DNA of 64,000 nucleotides from Leptospira sp. WS60.C2 (lineage in GTDB: Bacteria > Spirochaetota > Leptospiria > Leptospirales > Leptospiraceae): contig NZ_CP162133.1 of assembly GCF_040833955.1 (NCBI RefSeq), positions 2,859,501 through 2,923,500 on the forward strand, given 5' to 3'. A program made the position numbers and the translations under genes. Below the pieces are notes generated by a model. It was not told the origin of the DNA. It did not search any database and was given only the letters and a program-made list of their open reading frames with translations. Shown piece after piece: positions 9,110 to 19,986 of the stretch (its first letter is position 1; the number at the start of each line of letters is the position of its first letter).

Positions 9110-11405
9110 TTAAAGAATGAATTTGGCAGGGAAGTTTCCACTTTTCTGCCAAATCTTCGATTCTCTTTACCAAATCCTCATCAAAACTAAAAAACACAAC
9201 TTTCCATTCCTTTCCTGCATCTACGATACATTGCAATGTATATTCCAAAGCAGCATCTCTTCTCTCGTCATCCATATGCCTAAAAGGCTCATCTAACAAA
9301 AGATAGGGGATTTGATATTGGTTCCCGATTCGAAATGCATACTCCAATCGCAATACATAGGAAATTTGTTCTTTTGTTCCCGTAGATAGATTCACGAAGG
9401 ACATTTGCAGATTATTTGTGTCACTCACCACTTGGATCTCATCTGAAAATCCATTCCATTGGATTTGTTTTGAAGAGAGATTTCCTTTCATTGCATCGAT
9501 TCTCGATTGTAAAGACTTCACAAGAGAGGACATTTTGTCCTGACTTTCGACTTCCATCTCTGAAAATATTTTGGCTAAAACTTCAAAGGCGTGGTAATTT
9601 TTTTCGAAGTCATGTTTCTTTTTTTCTTTCGATTCTAGATTCTTTTTGGAGATTTCCCATCTGCTCTGCGCAGGTACGATTTTCGATTCTAAAACCTTTT
9701 TTCCCGTATCCAGTTTTTTTTCTAGTTCGACATTGTCTTTTTCGAGATTTCGAATGGTTGTAGAAAGTTCTAGTAACTTATTTTCTAATCTTTGTTTGGT
9801 GGACTGGTCTTCGATTTGAAAGTGTTTGCCAATTCCCTTTTTTTCCCAATCACCAATTTTATCTTTCAATTTGAGTTTTAAAGCTTCGATTCCAACACAT
9901 CCCCATTTTTTTTCTTCCAAACGAAATAAATCTTCAAACGTTTTGATTTTTTCTGATTTTAAGCGCATTTGCACTAATTGTTCGCTCAGTTCTGTTAAAG
10001 AACGAACACCTAATGTTTGGAATAAGGAATTCAGTTTTTTCTCCGATTCTTCCAATTGCTCTTTGTCTTTTTTGGATTGGTTTTGAAGTGTCAGAATATC
10101 TGATTCCCATTTTTTGATTTGGTCTAAAAGAGTTTGTAGTTCTAATTTGAGTTTTGTATATTCTCGTTCAAATCTTTGGAAGGTTAGTTGTAAGGAATCA
10201 AACTGAAGTGTATCCGGTTTCCATTCACCGAGAGTTTTCATTTCCATTTCACTTGCGATCCGACGAACCATCTCATTCCATTTGGTTTCATCTTTTTCCG
10301 AAATGATTTCCCGAGCACGGAATGCAAAAACAAGTATGGATGTGATGAAAAAAGCTCCACCCACAACATACGGCCAATTTCCCAAATCAGAAACGATTCC
10401 AACGAGAGAAGAAAAAAGGGCAAATGCTAACGAAACGATTGCTAAACTAAGATATGTTATATTCCATTTTACTTTAGAAAGTCTAGGAGAATCTTCTTGG
10501 AATTTGCGTAAGGTATCCTTCCAGCTTTCAAAATTTGGAAAATACGATTCCATTTTTTGAAATTTGGAATCTAAATTAGATTTAGTAATAATCAAGTTGT
10601 CTTTTTGTGATTCCCATGCAACGATTTGTTCTTTTTGGCTCGCTAGTTTTTGTTTCTGGGAACGAATGAATTCTTCTAATTGTTTAGCCTGTTTTTCCAA
10701 TTCAGGTTGTAAAACTTTTCCATCTTCCCTATTGGCAGAAACAAGAACTTCCCATTGGAGAATTTGTTGGTAGACACGGTCTGCTTCCGCATGTTGTTCT
10801 TTTTGTTTTAATTCTTCAAGTGCCGAGAGTGATTGAGTTTGTTCCTTTTGAAGAGTTTGGAGTTCCGCTATTTTTTTTTGCCGCTCTAATTCCCAGCTCG
10901 GTAATTCAACGAATTGACTCGAAACTTGGTGTAAAACTTTTTCTGCTTCAAAAAACTCCTGTTTTGCGGCTTCCAATTCAGATAAAGCGAGATTCCAATC
11001 CTTCGCGACTTTACGAGTACCTGTTTTTTCTGTTTGTTGGATTGCCTTTTCCTTTAATTTAGAAGGATTGTAACCACTATCAAAGATACTTTGTTCAATG
11101 ACTTTGATGAGTTCTTTATCATAACCAACATCCATATTTCCTTCTCGGATCACGAGTGAGTTTAAATATAAATTAGGATTAAGAGTTTGTTTTGGAATTC
11201 CTAAATCTGCGTTTCGTTTTTCTTGATACCTTTCATTTAAAATCGCGCCGTATTTATTATTTCCACTCACTTTTACGAGGGCAGAAACAAATGCATCCAG
11301 GATTGTGGTTTTTCCAGATTCATTTGGGCCAGTAAATACAGTGACCCTATCAATTGGAAATTCTTTTGATGGGAAGATACCGAAGTTTTCTAATTTTAAC
11401 TTCAT
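9093..11405 (-). CDS. YhaN/SbcC-like SMC-type ATPase with membrane hairpin
   Basis: A 770-residue ABC/SMC-type ATPase. Walker A is GPNESGKT (26-33). Long coiled coils flank the centre, and near the C-terminus come the signature [13 protein letters not shown] and Walker [13 protein letters not shown]. Two hydrophobic helices (about 314-336 and 343-363) interrupt the coiled coil where Rad50/SbcC would carry the zinc hook. This is the layout of Bacillus YhaN rather than SbcC. Its ATG overlaps the stop of the upstream phosphoesterase (ATGA at 11402-11405), so the two form a nuclease-ATPase pair. Role in DNA repair or end processing near the membrane is inferred. Confidence 0.85.
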   Translation of the reverse strand: MKLKLENFGIFPSKEFPIDRVTVFTGPNESGKTTILDAFVSALVKVSGNNKYGAILNERYQEKRNADLGIPKQTLNPNLYLNSLVIREGNMDVGYDKELIKVIEQSIFDSGYNPSKLKEKAIQQTEKTGTRKVAKDWNLALSELEAAKQEFFEAEKVLHQVSSQFVELPSWELERQKKIAELQTLQKEQTQSLSALEELKQKEQHAEADRVYQQILQWEVLVSANREDGKVLQPELEKQAKQLEEFIRSQKQKLASQKEQIVAWESQKDNLIITKSNLDSKFQKMESYFPNFESWKDTLRKFQEDSPRLSKVKWNITYLSLAIVSLAFALFSSLVGIVSDLGNWPYVVGGAFFITSILVFAFRAREIISEKDETKWNEMVRRIASEMEMKTLGEWKPDTLQFDSLQLTFQRFEREYTKLKLELQTLLDQIKKWESDILTLQNQSKKDKEQLEESEKKLNSLFQTLGVRSLTELSEQLVQMRLKSEKIKTFEDLFRLEEKKWGCVGIEALKLKLKDKIGDWEKKGIGKHFQIEDQSTKQRLENKLLELSTTIRNLEKDNVELEKKLDTGKKVLESKIVPAQSRWEISKKNLESKEKKKHDFEKNYHAFEVLAKIFSEMEVESQDKMSSLVKSLQSRIDAMKGNLSSKQIQWNGFSDEIQVVSDTNNLQMSFVNLSTGTKEQISYVLRLEYAFRIGNQYQIPYLLLDEPFRHMDDERRDAALEYTLQCIVDAGKEWKVVFFSFDEDLVKRIEDLAEKWKLPCQIHSLTKQVS
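9121..9154 (+). terminator. hairpin downstream of tpx
   Basis: ATTTGGCAG (9121-9129) and CTGCCAAAT (9146-9154) form a 9-bp stem 11 bases after the tpx stop. No continuous T tract follows, only a pyrimidine-rich stretch. The hairpin lies inside the 3' end of the opposing ATPase gene. It may end tpx transcription or stabilise the transcript. Confidence 0.35.
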
Positions 11406-12493
11406 TTCGATTTTCCTTGTTCTAAAATGAATCGAATCCCTGTGATTCGTGTATGTTTCCATAAATCAGGATCCATTTGGTTCTTCTGTTCATTCATTTT
11501 ATCCAAAAACTGTTTGATGAATTCGTTTTCAGAAATGTGATCGATCACAACAATTTCAGATTCATCCGAGTCAAATTCACAAATGCGAAATTTATGTTTC
11601 CATTCCCGTTGGATGGTCTCTTGAAATTTTTGTTTTCCTTCCATGGAATCAACATATCCGACAAAGCGAAAACAAATCCAATCAGCAGATGAAGTATTTT
11701 GCAAAAGATCTTCAATGCTCACTTCTGGATTCCCATCCGTATCCAAACTGACAATGATGTCTCTGTATTCCCCTGCGGACAAGAAAGGAAGAAATTCGGT
11801 GCGAACCATACCTTTTTCTACTTCGAGTATGATCCCACCTCTTGGCCCAAATTCTCCTCTTCGCCAAACACGGGAAGATCCAGCATAACCAACAGTACAC
11901 TTTCCAACCTTTCCAAAACGATGACGATGCAAATGCCCGATTGCCAAATAATCTAAATCTAAGATTTGCAATAAGTTCGGGTCTAAAAAAGAACCACCTT
12001 CTTCCTCTTCTTCTTGTAAACCTGTGAAACTCATGCCCGAAACGGTTCCATGTGCCAGTCCAATTCGCACTTGTGTTTGTTTCTGTGGTGGTGGTGAGAG
12101 TAAAATTTCGGAATAGTTGTTTTGGTGAGGGATGGCAAGAAATTCAATGCCTTCGTCTTCAAAAAACAAATAAGGAGTTTTGTCTAAGACCACGACTTTT
12201 TTCGACCAGTCATATGCCGAATAAGAGTTGTTAGATCCTTTTTTTTCTAAGATTTCATGGTTCCCTGGTAAAAAATAAACAATACCTGAATACCCAGAGA
12301 CAATTTTGAGAAAGGTTGCTCGTAATGCCTCCAAATCAGGGAAGGTATTGAACAAATCCCCGCAAAAGAGGATTCGTTCACATCCTTTGGTTTCTGCTGT
12401 CTCCACAATTTCTTTCAGGACAGCAAGCGAGTAAGATTCTTCTTCTTTTGTGGAAGTGGAAAGATGGAGATCGGATACTTGTAATAACTTCAT
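11402..12493 (-). CDS. SbcD/YhaO-like DNA metallophosphoesterase
   Basis: A 363-residue calcineurin-type phosphoesterase of the Mre11/SbcD/YhaO group. The metal-binding motifs appear in order: QVSDLHLS (Asp8, His10), FCGDLFN, LPGNHEIL, GLAHGTV and IGHLHRHR. The C-terminal 120 residues match a capping domain by position only. It is the first gene of a coupled pair with the SMC-type ATPase. Partners of this type form ATP-gated exo/endonucleases that process DNA ends. Confidence 0.88.
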   Translation of the reverse strand: MKLLQVSDLHLSTSTKEEESYSLAVLKEIVETAETKGCERILFCGDLFNTFPDLEALRATFLKIVSGYSGIVYFLPGNHEILEKKGSNNSYSAYDWSKKVVVLDKTPYLFFEDEGIEFLAIPHQNNYSEILLSPPPQKQTQVRIGLAHGTVSGMSFTGLQEEEEEGGSFLDPNLLQILDLDYLAIGHLHRHRFGKVGKCTVGYAGSSRVWRRGEFGPRGGIILEVEKGMVRTEFLPFLSAGEYRDIIVSLDTDGNPEVSIEDLLQNTSSADWICFRFVGYVDSMEGKQKFQETIQREWKHKFRICEFDSDESEIVVIDHISENEFIKQFLDKMNEQKNQMDPDLWKHTRITGIRFILEQGKSK

Positions 12494-12549
12494 ATGGCAA
12501 CGTTTCGGGGAGAGTATACCTCCCCCCTAGGACAAAGTACAGAAGTTCT

Positions 12550-12587
12550 AAAAAAAAAGCAAGACCCGGTTAGATGACTCGGTCTTT
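12550..12587 (-). terminator. terminator of the CaiB/BaiF gene
   Basis: AAGACC and GGTCTT arms (12561-12566 and 12582-12587, continuing inward with one mismatch) form a hairpin overlapping the racemase stop codon. On the minus strand it is followed by a run of eight T residues (A run at 12551-12558). T residues also follow on the plus strand, so it may act both ways. Confidence 0.55.
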
Positions 12588-13766
12588 TTTGAACCCCGCA
12601 ATGTGATCTTTGGAAAATCCCAATTGAGATAGAATTTCTTCCGTATGTTCCCCATGTTCTGGAGGATCGTTTCGATACACAAAAGGAGTCTCCGAAAAAT
12701 GAAACGGAGATCCAAATTGTAGAATCGGTCCATACTTGGGATGGTTTCGTTCGATGACCATTCCCCTTTCTTTCATATGTGGGTCCTCGGAAACCTCTTT
12801 CATATTCAAGATGGGCGAAAGGCATGCATCTGTATTGTCAAAAATGGGTTGTAAATCGGCGAAGGTTTTCGACTTAAAATAGTCTGTTAACTTTTGTTTG
12901 ATGATCGGAAAATTTTCTTCTGTCATCGGATGGTCTTTGGTGAGAGTTTCCATACCAGCAGCCCGTAAAAAAGTTTGGAAAAACATATCTTCCAAAGCAC
13001 CCAAAGCCACATAACGACCTTCTTTGGTTTCATAAACATTATAATTTGGTAATTTACCAGAAAGAATGTCGTTTCCAGCTTCGGGAGACTCACCCGATGC
13101 GGAAAGGATCCCTCCATACAAGGAGATGAATTGGATGGAAGCATCGGTCATAGAGATGTCGATCTTTTGGCCCTTGCCTGTTTTTTCTCGGTAGTATAAA
13201 GCAGCAAGGATGGCAGAGAGAGCCGTGAGGGTTCCGCCTCCCACATCCGCCATTTGGAATCCAGCAGGTCTTGGAGGATTCCCTGTTTGGTCAAGGACAC
13301 CTGAGATCGCAAGATAGTTTAAGTCATGACCTGCAAAGTCTACGTATTTACCACTGGTTCCATAACCAGAGATCCCACAATAAATCAACCTTGGGAATTT
13401 TTCTTTTAGCACATCGTAACCGATTCCCATTTTGTCCATTCCATCGGGTCGAAATCCTTCCAAAAGAATGTCCGCATCTTCTAACAATTTAAATAAAATC
13501 TCTTTTGCTTGTTCCCGTTTTAAATTGAGAGTGATTGCCTTTTTGTTTCGGTTGAGCATCATAAATAAAGCTGGGTAACCTGTTTTTCCCTTGAACATCG
13601 CCCTCGAACCATCATAAGCGCGTGGGTTTTCAATTTTAATCACCTCTGCCCCCATATCCGCTAAATGTTGGGAACAAAGTGGACCTGGGAGGAGTAAGGA
13701 CAAATCGACGACCTTGACACCTGCCAGTGGTCCTTTGGAATTTGGATTTTGGTTTTGTTCTTTCAT
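12570..13766 (-). CDS. CaiB/BaiF family CoA transferase, alpha-methylacyl-CoA racemase-like
   Basis: A 398-residue class III CoA-transferase family protein. The N-terminal PLAGVKVVDLSLLLPGPLCS and GAEVIKIENP motifs are typical. Residues aligning with the racemase catalytic set are present: His147 (GHDLNY), Asp174 (ADVGGG) and Glu259 (GALED). The Asp/Glu spacing of 85 equals that of mycobacterial MCR. This favours racemisation of 2-methyl-branched acyl-CoA over CoA transfer, but substrate is inferred. It sits alone between a terminator and the divergent repeat lipoprotein gene. Confidence 0.85.
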   Translation of the reverse strand: MKEQNQNPNSKGPLAGVKVVDLSLLLPGPLCSQHLADMGAEVIKIENPRAYDGSRAMFKGKTGYPALFMMLNRNKKAITLNLKREQAKEILFKLLEDADILLEGFRPDGMDKMGIGYDVLKEKFPRLIYCGISGYGTSGKYVDFAGHDLNYLAISGVLDQTGNPPRPAGFQMADVGGGTLTALSAILAALYYREKTGKGQKIDISMTDASIQFISLYGGILSASGESPEAGNDILSGKLPNYNVYETKEGRYVALGALEDMFFQTFLRAAGMETLTKDHPMTEENFPIIKQKLTDYFKSKTFADLQPIFDNTDACLSPILNMKEVSEDPHMKERGMVIERNHPKYGPILQFGSPFHFSETPFVYRNDPPEHGEHTEEILSQLGFSKDHIAGFKKDRVI

Positions 13767-13841
13767 ATTTTATTGCATTTCCTGGAATTTCTTTTCTGAT
13801 TTTGTACTTTTTTCTCGTAGAATTAATAGGGAGAACCCTAA

Positions 13842-16800
13842 ATGGGATTCAATACGGGACCAATCAGATTCTTTCAAAAATCGATCCTTTCTTTTGTCCT
13901 GATTATTGTCTCCACATTCCTACTCTCATGCCAATCGGTAACTCCTGTTAATTTACAGTTTTTGTTCGGATCCTTTTTTGCTTCGGCGGCCGGACAAGGT
14001 GCTGTAATTTTTGAAGCTCCGAATTTTTTATTCACGAGTGAAAATGGAAAACAAGCAGAATTCATACTTCGTTTGAACATTGAACCGAACAGTTCAGTGA
14101 GGATTGGGCCCATTACCATCTCTGATCCAACAGAAGGTGTGCTTTTGTCCGAAACGTTTCTGGAATTTACAGAGGACAATTGGGACGAACCGCATACTGT
14201 CCGTTTGGCGGGAGTGGATGATCTTTTGGCAGATGGAAACCAAAATTACCGAGTGCAGTTAGGAAATATTGTAACATCAGACCTTCGTTTTTCGACCCAA
14301 CCTCTTCCTGTTCTCTCAGTGGTTAACACTGACAACGAATCCTCAGGTGTTGCGGCAAGTCCTGTGTTTGGACTTCTCACTTCAGAATCAGGAGAGAGAG
14401 GTCAAATTTCCTATGTCTTACAAACAAGACCCATGCAAGATGTATACATTCGTAATTTTGTGTCGAATGATACTACAGAAGCAACTGTTTCTGCAAGTGA
14501 GCTTGTCTTTACGCCTAACAACTGGGATGTGCCACAGTCGATCACAGTAACTGGTGTTGACGACTTTAGCGTGGATGATAGTACATTCCAAATTTCAGCA
14601 GATCCAACAATATCCTTTGATCCAGCCTATATGGGAAAACCAGTACCAATCATCACAGGAACGAATGTCGACAATGATATTGCAGGTTTTACTGTGGTGA
14701 ATTTATCAGGGCTAACAACTACAGAAGAAGGAGGTGCCGTGACATTTGGTGTGGTTTTGAATACTTTACCTACACATGCGGTCACCATTCCATCCATTGT
14801 TGCGACACCGGGAACGGAAGGAACAGCCAGTCCAACAACACTTACGTTTGCACCAGCTGAGTGGTTTACACCTAAAATCGTGACGGTGACAGGTGTAGAT
14901 GAATTCATTGTCGATGGTTCCAAAACGGTTTCGATTGTGGCAAGTGCTGCCACTTCAACGGACACAGATTACAATGGTTTGGCGGGACCAGTATTTCCTT
15001 CCGTGACCAATACTGACAACGATGTCCCCGGCTTTGTTCTCACAACACCGGGAAGTCTGACTATCTCAGAGAATGCAGGTGTCTTAAATTTTGCAGTCAG
15101 GCTTTCTTCTCAACCTCCACCTGGTTTTACTGTGACACTCACTGGAATTAGCGAAAACAATGCCATTACCAATGTGAATACAAATTCATTGGTCTTTACG
15201 AATTCGAATTGGAACATCGACCAAATCATCCAAATCACAACAAATGATAATTTTATTGATGAAGATGCAAGAACGGTAACCTTACAGTTTGGCTCCGTCG
15301 ATACAGGAGGAAGTGCCGATCCAGTTTATAATTCCGTCTCTCCTCCTTCATCGATCATTTTTACCGTAACGGATGATGACACAGCAGGGTTCACAGTCAC
15401 CCCAGTTGGTGGTTTAGTTGTGAATGAAAACGGAACTCCCTTTACAGAGACATTTACTGTGGTTCTCAATTCGCAACCCACACAAACAGTAAACATTGCC
15501 ACAATTACTTCAAGTAATACGTCTGAAATCACCGTTTCTCCAGCTTCTTTATCCTTTACAACTGCCAACTGGAATGTAGCACAGACAGTTACCATTACGA
15601 CAGTGTTAGATGGTGTAGATGATGGAGACAAAAATGTGAACATCAATTTTTCTAACTCCGCTTCAAGTGACCCTAAGTACAATGCCGTCTCCATCCCAGC
15701 AGTCACGGCAATCAACACGGATAGCAACGAACCATTGGTACGAATCCAAAACCTATCTGGTTCCACGTTAAGCGAAAATGGCACATCCACCATCACTTTT
15801 GAAATTCGTTTGTCTTTAAAACCTGATGCCAATGTGATGATTGGCCCCATAACATCATCTGATGGTACTGAGGCAGTTTTACTGAATAGTACCTCAGGAG
15901 TGGCACCATCTCGAACATTGACATTCACACCAACGAATGGACAAGTGGCTACCTATTCGGGAAATGCAAGTGAAAGTGGTTGGAATGTGCCTCAAATCAT
16001 CACGATCCGTTCCGTCGCCGATTCTTTCGATGATGGGAATATTCCCGTCACCATACACATTCCACAAGCGAGTGGATCATTTTTTACAGGTTTATATCCA
16101 ACCGGTGCGGTCCCTGGGTATACAGATACAAACGGGAATTTGGTGGTCACAGTCACGGATGATGACACGAAAGGTTTTACAATCTCCACGACAACACTGA
16201 ATCTAACAGAAGGTGGTGCCAATGGAACGTTTACCGTACGATTGAATGCGGCACCTTGCGACACACCAGGAGATTTAACAACATGTGCTAGTGGTTCTGT
16301 TACCATACCCATCACTCAAGAAACCTTTTCTCTTCCTGACACCACGCAGTATACATTTTCTCCCGCAAGCCTTACCTTTACTCATACAAACTTTGCAACA
16401 GCCCAAACTGTTACTGTATCGGTGGTCAATGATGCAATCAATGAAACCAATACAAGAACCCATACTCTCACATTAGGTGCTATTTCAGGATCAGGAACAG
16501 ATTACGAGGGACAAAATCCGAATGATATTACAATCAATATTGCAGATAACGACAATCCGAATCCAAAAATTCTGTTTACCTTAGATTCAGGGCAACCTTA
16601 CTTCACAGCAGAATCAGGTCTCTCCACTTTCTATAGTCTGCGACTTGGTAGTCGACCTATTCCCGGAAATACTGTTACCGTAACAATATCCTCATCGGAT
16701 GCAACGGAAGGAATGATTAATAATAGCGGAACACCCGTTAGTTCCAAACAATTTGTTTTTGATGAAACCAATTGGAGCACTTCGATACCCATTGAAATCG

Positions 16801-18101
16801 TTGGCATATCCGATGCCCTGAGCGATGGCAATGTCAGTTATAACATAACAGTTTCTGGAACTGAGACAGGAAGTTTTCCCTCTTGGTACGATAGTTTTGT
16901 CGGAAGTAATGGTGCTACCGCAAATCTCGTAAATTATAGCATTTCAGAAAATCCCATCACTGTCATTACACCTCAATCGATGGTTCGGGCTGAAACGGCC
17001 GCCGCGTTTTCGATCTACATTCTACTTTCGCAGGCTCCCACAGATGATGTGACCATTCCGATTTCCTCTTCTACTAGTTTCCCATGCCAATTATTTTCCA
17101 CACCAACCGTCTCACAATTCAACATTTCGGTTGGTTCGGTTACTTTAACAAGCGCTAACTGGAATACAATTGGTGCCCATAACACCATCACAGTTACCCC
17201 TTTTAACGACGCAGTGGATGATGGCAATGTCACTTGTCCGATTATCGTGGGAATTCTTTCTTCCAGTGATGGTTTTTACAATGGAATCAATCCTTTTCCC
17301 TCCGCGAACTACCCAGAACTTACCTTAAACGACAATGATACGTCAGGTCTAACAACAACAGGTTTTACACCTGCCACTGTCATCACATCACAATCGGGTG
17401 CAACCTCAGAATTTTATATCCACCTCAATTCGCAACCAACGGCGGATGTAACGATCAATTTTGCTGTGGCACCCAGTGGGCTTGTGCAATTTCCGACGGC
17501 TCCACTCACATTCACTCCTTCCAATTTTGGAACAGGGCAACTGGTAACTGTTCAGGGACAAGATACGGTAGATCTGACCGATGTGAATTTTAACATCACA
17601 CCACAAATCACTTCGAGTGAATCAGGAACTGGATTTTCACCTTCTACCATCTACAGTGCTCTCACACCCAGTTCCATTCCTGGTATTCATTTGTACAATT
17701 TGTATGACATCATTCCCTGCACAAATCCCAACATTGTATCAGCGTGTGGAACCTCTCCCAATAGTTCGGGTGGACTTGTCACATCACCTAACTTAATCAC
17801 TTCGGAGAATGGTGCAGAGGCTCGTTTCCAAGTTCGATTGAGAGCACGTCCCACCTCGAATGTTACTATCAATGTGAATAGTTCCAATATGGCAGAGGGA
17901 ACGGTGTCTTCTTCCAATTTGACTTTTACCTCCACGGATTGGAACACATTTCAAAACATTGTGATCACCGGAGTGGATGATGGACTGATTGATGGAACAA
18001 TCTTGTATTCCATTTTATTTGGATCTCTATCGGGAGGTGGGTCTGGTTTCAACGGAGAATCATTGCCAAGTGTCTTTGTCTCCAATCAGGACAATGACTG
18101 A
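13842..18101 (+). CDS. giant Calx-beta-like repeat lipoprotein
   Basis: A 1419-residue secreted protein. The signal ends in a lipobox LLSC (Cys30), so it is lipid-anchored. The rest consists of roughly eleven tandem beta-sandwich repeats of about 105-125 residues. Each has an opening strand with an E-x-G turn, a central LTFTPxNWxxPQxVTVTGVDD-like block, and an end near TDNDxxGF. The pattern fits Calx-beta-like domains, which often bind calcium through acidic loops. The repeats are diverged in DNA sequence, so expansion is old. The start ATG follows an AGGGAGA ribosome site. The gene stands alone; a surface adhesion or matrix role is inference. Confidence 0.85.
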   Translation: MGFNTGPIRFFQKSILSFVLIIVSTFLLSCQSVTPVNLQFLFGSFFASAAGQGAVIFEAPNFLFTSENGKQAEFILRLNIEPNSSVRIGPITISDPTEGVLLSETFLEFTEDNWDEPHTVRLAGVDDLLADGNQNYRVQLGNIVTSDLRFSTQPLPVLSVVNTDNESSGVAASPVFGLLTSESGERGQISYVLQTRPMQDVYIRNFVSNDTTEATVSASELVFTPNNWDVPQSITVTGVDDFSVDDSTFQISADPTISFDPAYMGKPVPIITGTNVDNDIAGFTVVNLSGLTTTEEGGAVTFGVVLNTLPTHAVTIPSIVATPGTEGTASPTTLTFAPAEWFTPKIVTVTGVDEFIVDGSKTVSIVASAATSTDTDYNGLAGPVFPSVTNTDNDVPGFVLTTPGSLTISENAGVLNFAVRLSSQPPPGFTVTLTGISENNAITNVNTNSLVFTNSNWNIDQIIQITTNDNFIDEDARTVTLQFGSVDTGGSADPVYNSVSPPSSIIFTVTDDDTAGFTVTPVGGLVVNENGTPFTETFTVVLNSQPTQTVNIATITSSNTSEITVSPASLSFTTANWNVAQTVTITTVLDGVDDGDKNVNINFSNSASSDPKYNAVSIPAVTAINTDSNEPLVRIQNLSGSTLSENGTSTITFEIRLSLKPDANVMIGPITSSDGTEAVLLNSTSGVAPSRTLTFTPTNGQVATYSGNASESGWNVPQIITIRSVADSFDDGNIPVTIHIPQASGSFFTGLYPTGAVPGYTDTNGNLVVTVTDDDTKGFTISTTTLNLTEGGANGTFTVRLNAAPCDTPGDLTTCASGSVTIPITQETFSLPDTTQYTFSPASLTFTHTNFATAQTVTVSVVNDAINETNTRTHTLTLGAISGSGTDYEGQNPNDITINIADNDNPNPKILFTLDSGQPYFTAESGLSTFYSLRLGSRPIPGNTVTVTISSSDATEGMINNSGTPVSSKQFVFDETNWSTSIPIEIVGISDALSDGNVSYNITVSGTETGSFPSWYDSFVGSNGATANLVNYSISENPITVITPQSMVRAETAAAFSIYILLSQAPTDDVTIPISSSTSFPCQLFSTPTVSQFNISVGSVTLTSANWNTIGAHNTITVTPFNDAVDDGNVTCPIIVGILSSSDGFYNGINPFPSANYPELTLNDNDTSGLTTTGFTPATVITSQSGATSEFYIHLNSQPTADVTINFAVAPSGLVQFPTAPLTFTPSNFGTGQLVTVQGQDTVDLTDVNFNITPQITSSESGTGFSPSTIYSALTPSSIPGIHLYNLYDIIPCTNPNIVSACGTSPNSSGGLVTSPNLITSENGAEARFQVRLRARPTSNVTINVNSSNMAEGTVSSSNLTFTSTDWNTFQNIVITGVDDGLIDGTILYSILFGSLSGGGSGFNGESLPSVFVSNQDND

Positions 18102-18132
18102 TCCCGATTAAGATTAAATGATTGTATCGATT

Positions 18133-19986
18133 TTATTGAACATACCCTTGTTTTTTCAAAATATCCAAAGCATCTGTTCCCAAGTCCCTTTTGTTTTCGT
18201 ATGACGTTTTTAAGCCACCTTCTTTCCAAAAATGTACCTTTGTTTGAGGGTGGATCTTAGGCCGAAAGGATTGCGATTCGTATAACAGATCACAGTTTAT
18301 TTGACAAGCAGACATATTGACTCCAAAATACCCCACATGGATTTCGGACGCGGGGACCTGTGTTTTACCAAACCACACTTGAAACTTTGGAAAACTCACA
18401 TCAGGATACACTTCAAAACTAATTTGAAAAGGTGTTCTGTCCTTGGTGCGAAGAGTCAAAACTCTCCCCGTTTCTTCAGGTGTCACCGACTTTGGAACCT
18501 CTGCCAAGCGAATGATTCCACTCGGAACAGTGATTTGGATTTCAGTATCAGTAGTATCTTCGTTTGGTTGAACCCAAAGATGATACAAAGGAAGTTTTGG
18601 TTCCATGGAGCGAAGGTTTTTCCATAATCGTTTGATTTTCGCCTCCAGCTTACCATCTAACTTAAGTTCTTGGATCGATTGCATTTGATTGATGCGGATG
18701 GGATGTTCTTGGTTTGGATCTTTTTCGGTATCAAAATACAAATAAAATTCATTTCCAACAAAACCCTGCCAAAACTTACCCAATTCATGAAATCGGTAAG
18801 ATCTTTGCAAAAGAAAGTCATTTCCTTCCCCATACCCTTGTGTGAACCGAGTTTCTCCATAGTATGTCCGTTTGGTGGTCTCTGTCCCTTCGATGATAGG
18901 ACGAAGCGAAACACCATGAATGGATTTGGGAATGGGAAGACCCAAATAATCCAAAACCGTTGGATACAAATCAATCGACCTTGTCATGGACTTGATTGTC
19001 TTTTTCACTTGCGCATTAGGCAATTTCACAAGGAGCGGCACATGGATGTTTTCCAAAAACAAATCCTGCCCATGCCCATAATAGGTATTGGTTCCCGTAA
19101 AAGGAGAGATGGCATGAGATTCATGCATCACTTCGCCATGATCGGCTGTGATGAGGATGAGTGAATTCTCCCAAAGATCTTTTTTTTTGAGTTCGGCAAA
19201 TACTTTTCCTAATTCCTCATCTACAAACGCAACTTCGCCTAAGTAATTCGCCTTTCGTTCATCCAAAATTTCATTTGTTTGAATGCGTTCTGTAAACCCT
19301 GGTGGTGGGGTGTAAGGTTTATGCGGATCGTTATAATTCAAAAACAAAAAGAAAGGTTTTTTCTCATTTGTACCTTTTGTGATCTCATCCAAAACTTCCC
19401 TCGTTTTGTATGTGATTTTTTTGGTATCCTCACTCGCACGAGAAAAATCATATAAAAAATCAAATCCAACATCCACACCGAGCCCAAACTGATCCGTCAA
19501 AAAGGGATTGTTCCCCACCATATAAGTCGCGTAATGTGATGATTTTAAAAGTTTTGGGAGTGGTTTTTTTTCCGAACGATAGAATGCTTCGACCTCTGCC
19601 TTTGTGGTCGGATAGTCCCAAAAATTCACAGGATTGGCGGAAGCATATTTCCCTGTAAAAAACACCAAAGTGGAAGGCCTTGTCCAAGCCGCATTCACCA
19701 AATGGCGATCAAACTGGATTCCAACGTTCGCAAACTCTTCCAAATTAGGTGTGACATGATAACGACCAATGATATCCCCACGAAGAGAATCGATGACGAT
19801 CCAAATCACATTGGGTTTTGGCTTTGCAGAAGGATTGGTGTTTGTTGGATCTAAATTTCCAAACGCAAGAGAACTTTCTTTCTTACAGGCCGATCCAAAG
19901 GAAACAATTCCAAGAAAAAAAAAATAGAAAAAAATTCTAAACCGAAAGGAGGGAATGCCAGAAGAAATAAGGGAAGACGAGCTCAA
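18133..19986 (-). CDS. sulfatase-like alkaline-phosphatase-superfamily lipoprotein
   Basis: 617 residues with a signal peptide and lipobox GSAC (Cys34). The fold is that of sulfatases and lipid-headgroup phosphotransferases: metal Asp67 in IWIVIDSLRGD and a second metal site ITADHGE. At the nucleophile position the sequence is AWTRPSTL, so Thr102 replaces the Cys/Ser of true sulfatases and the CxPxR Arg is absent. A Thr nucleophile suggests a phospho-transferase or hydrolase rather than a formylglycine sulfatase. The TTG start at 19984-19986 overlaps the upstream stop as TTGA, and no ATG is suitably placed. Coupled to the four-helix transporter-like gene. Confidence 0.82.
   Translation of the reverse strand: MSSSSLISSGIPSFRFRIFFYFFFLGIVSFGSACKKESSLAFGNLDPTNTNPSAKPKPNVIWIVIDSLRGDIIGRYHVTPNLEEFANVGIQFDRHLVNAAWTRPSTLVFFTGKYASANPVNFWDYPTTKAEVEAFYRSEKKPLPKLLKSSHYATYMVGNNPFLTDQFGLGVDVGFDFLYDFSRASEDTKKITYKTREVLDEITKGTNEKKPFFLFLNYNDPHKPYTPPPGFTERIQTNEILDERKANYLGEVAFVDEELGKVFAELKKKDLWENSLILITADHGEVMHESHAISPFTGTNTYYGHGQDLFLENIHVPLLVKLPNAQVKKTIKSMTRSIDLYPTVLDYLGLPIPKSIHGVSLRPIIEGTETTKRTYYGETRFTQGYGEGNDFLLQRSYRFHELGKFWQGFVGNEFYLYFDTEKDPNQEHPIRINQMQSIQELKLDGKLEAKIKRLWKNLRSMEPKLPLYHLWVQPNEDTTDTEIQITVPSGIIRLAEVPKSVTPEETGRVLTLRTKDRTPFQISFEVYPDVSFPKFQVWFGKTQVPASEIHVGYFGVNMSACQINCDLLYESQSFRPKIHPQTKVHFWKEGGLKTSYENKRDLGTDALDILKKQGYVQ

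Noticed and set aside
12490..12825. 111-codon minus-strand open frame between nuclease and racemase genes
   Set aside because: Out-of-frame shadow of the CaiB/BaiF gene end that also crosses its terminator.
15326..15928. 200-codon minus-strand open frame inside the repeat lipoprotein gene
   Set aside because: Antisense shadow created by the Thr/Val-rich repeats; similar frames recur under other repeats.
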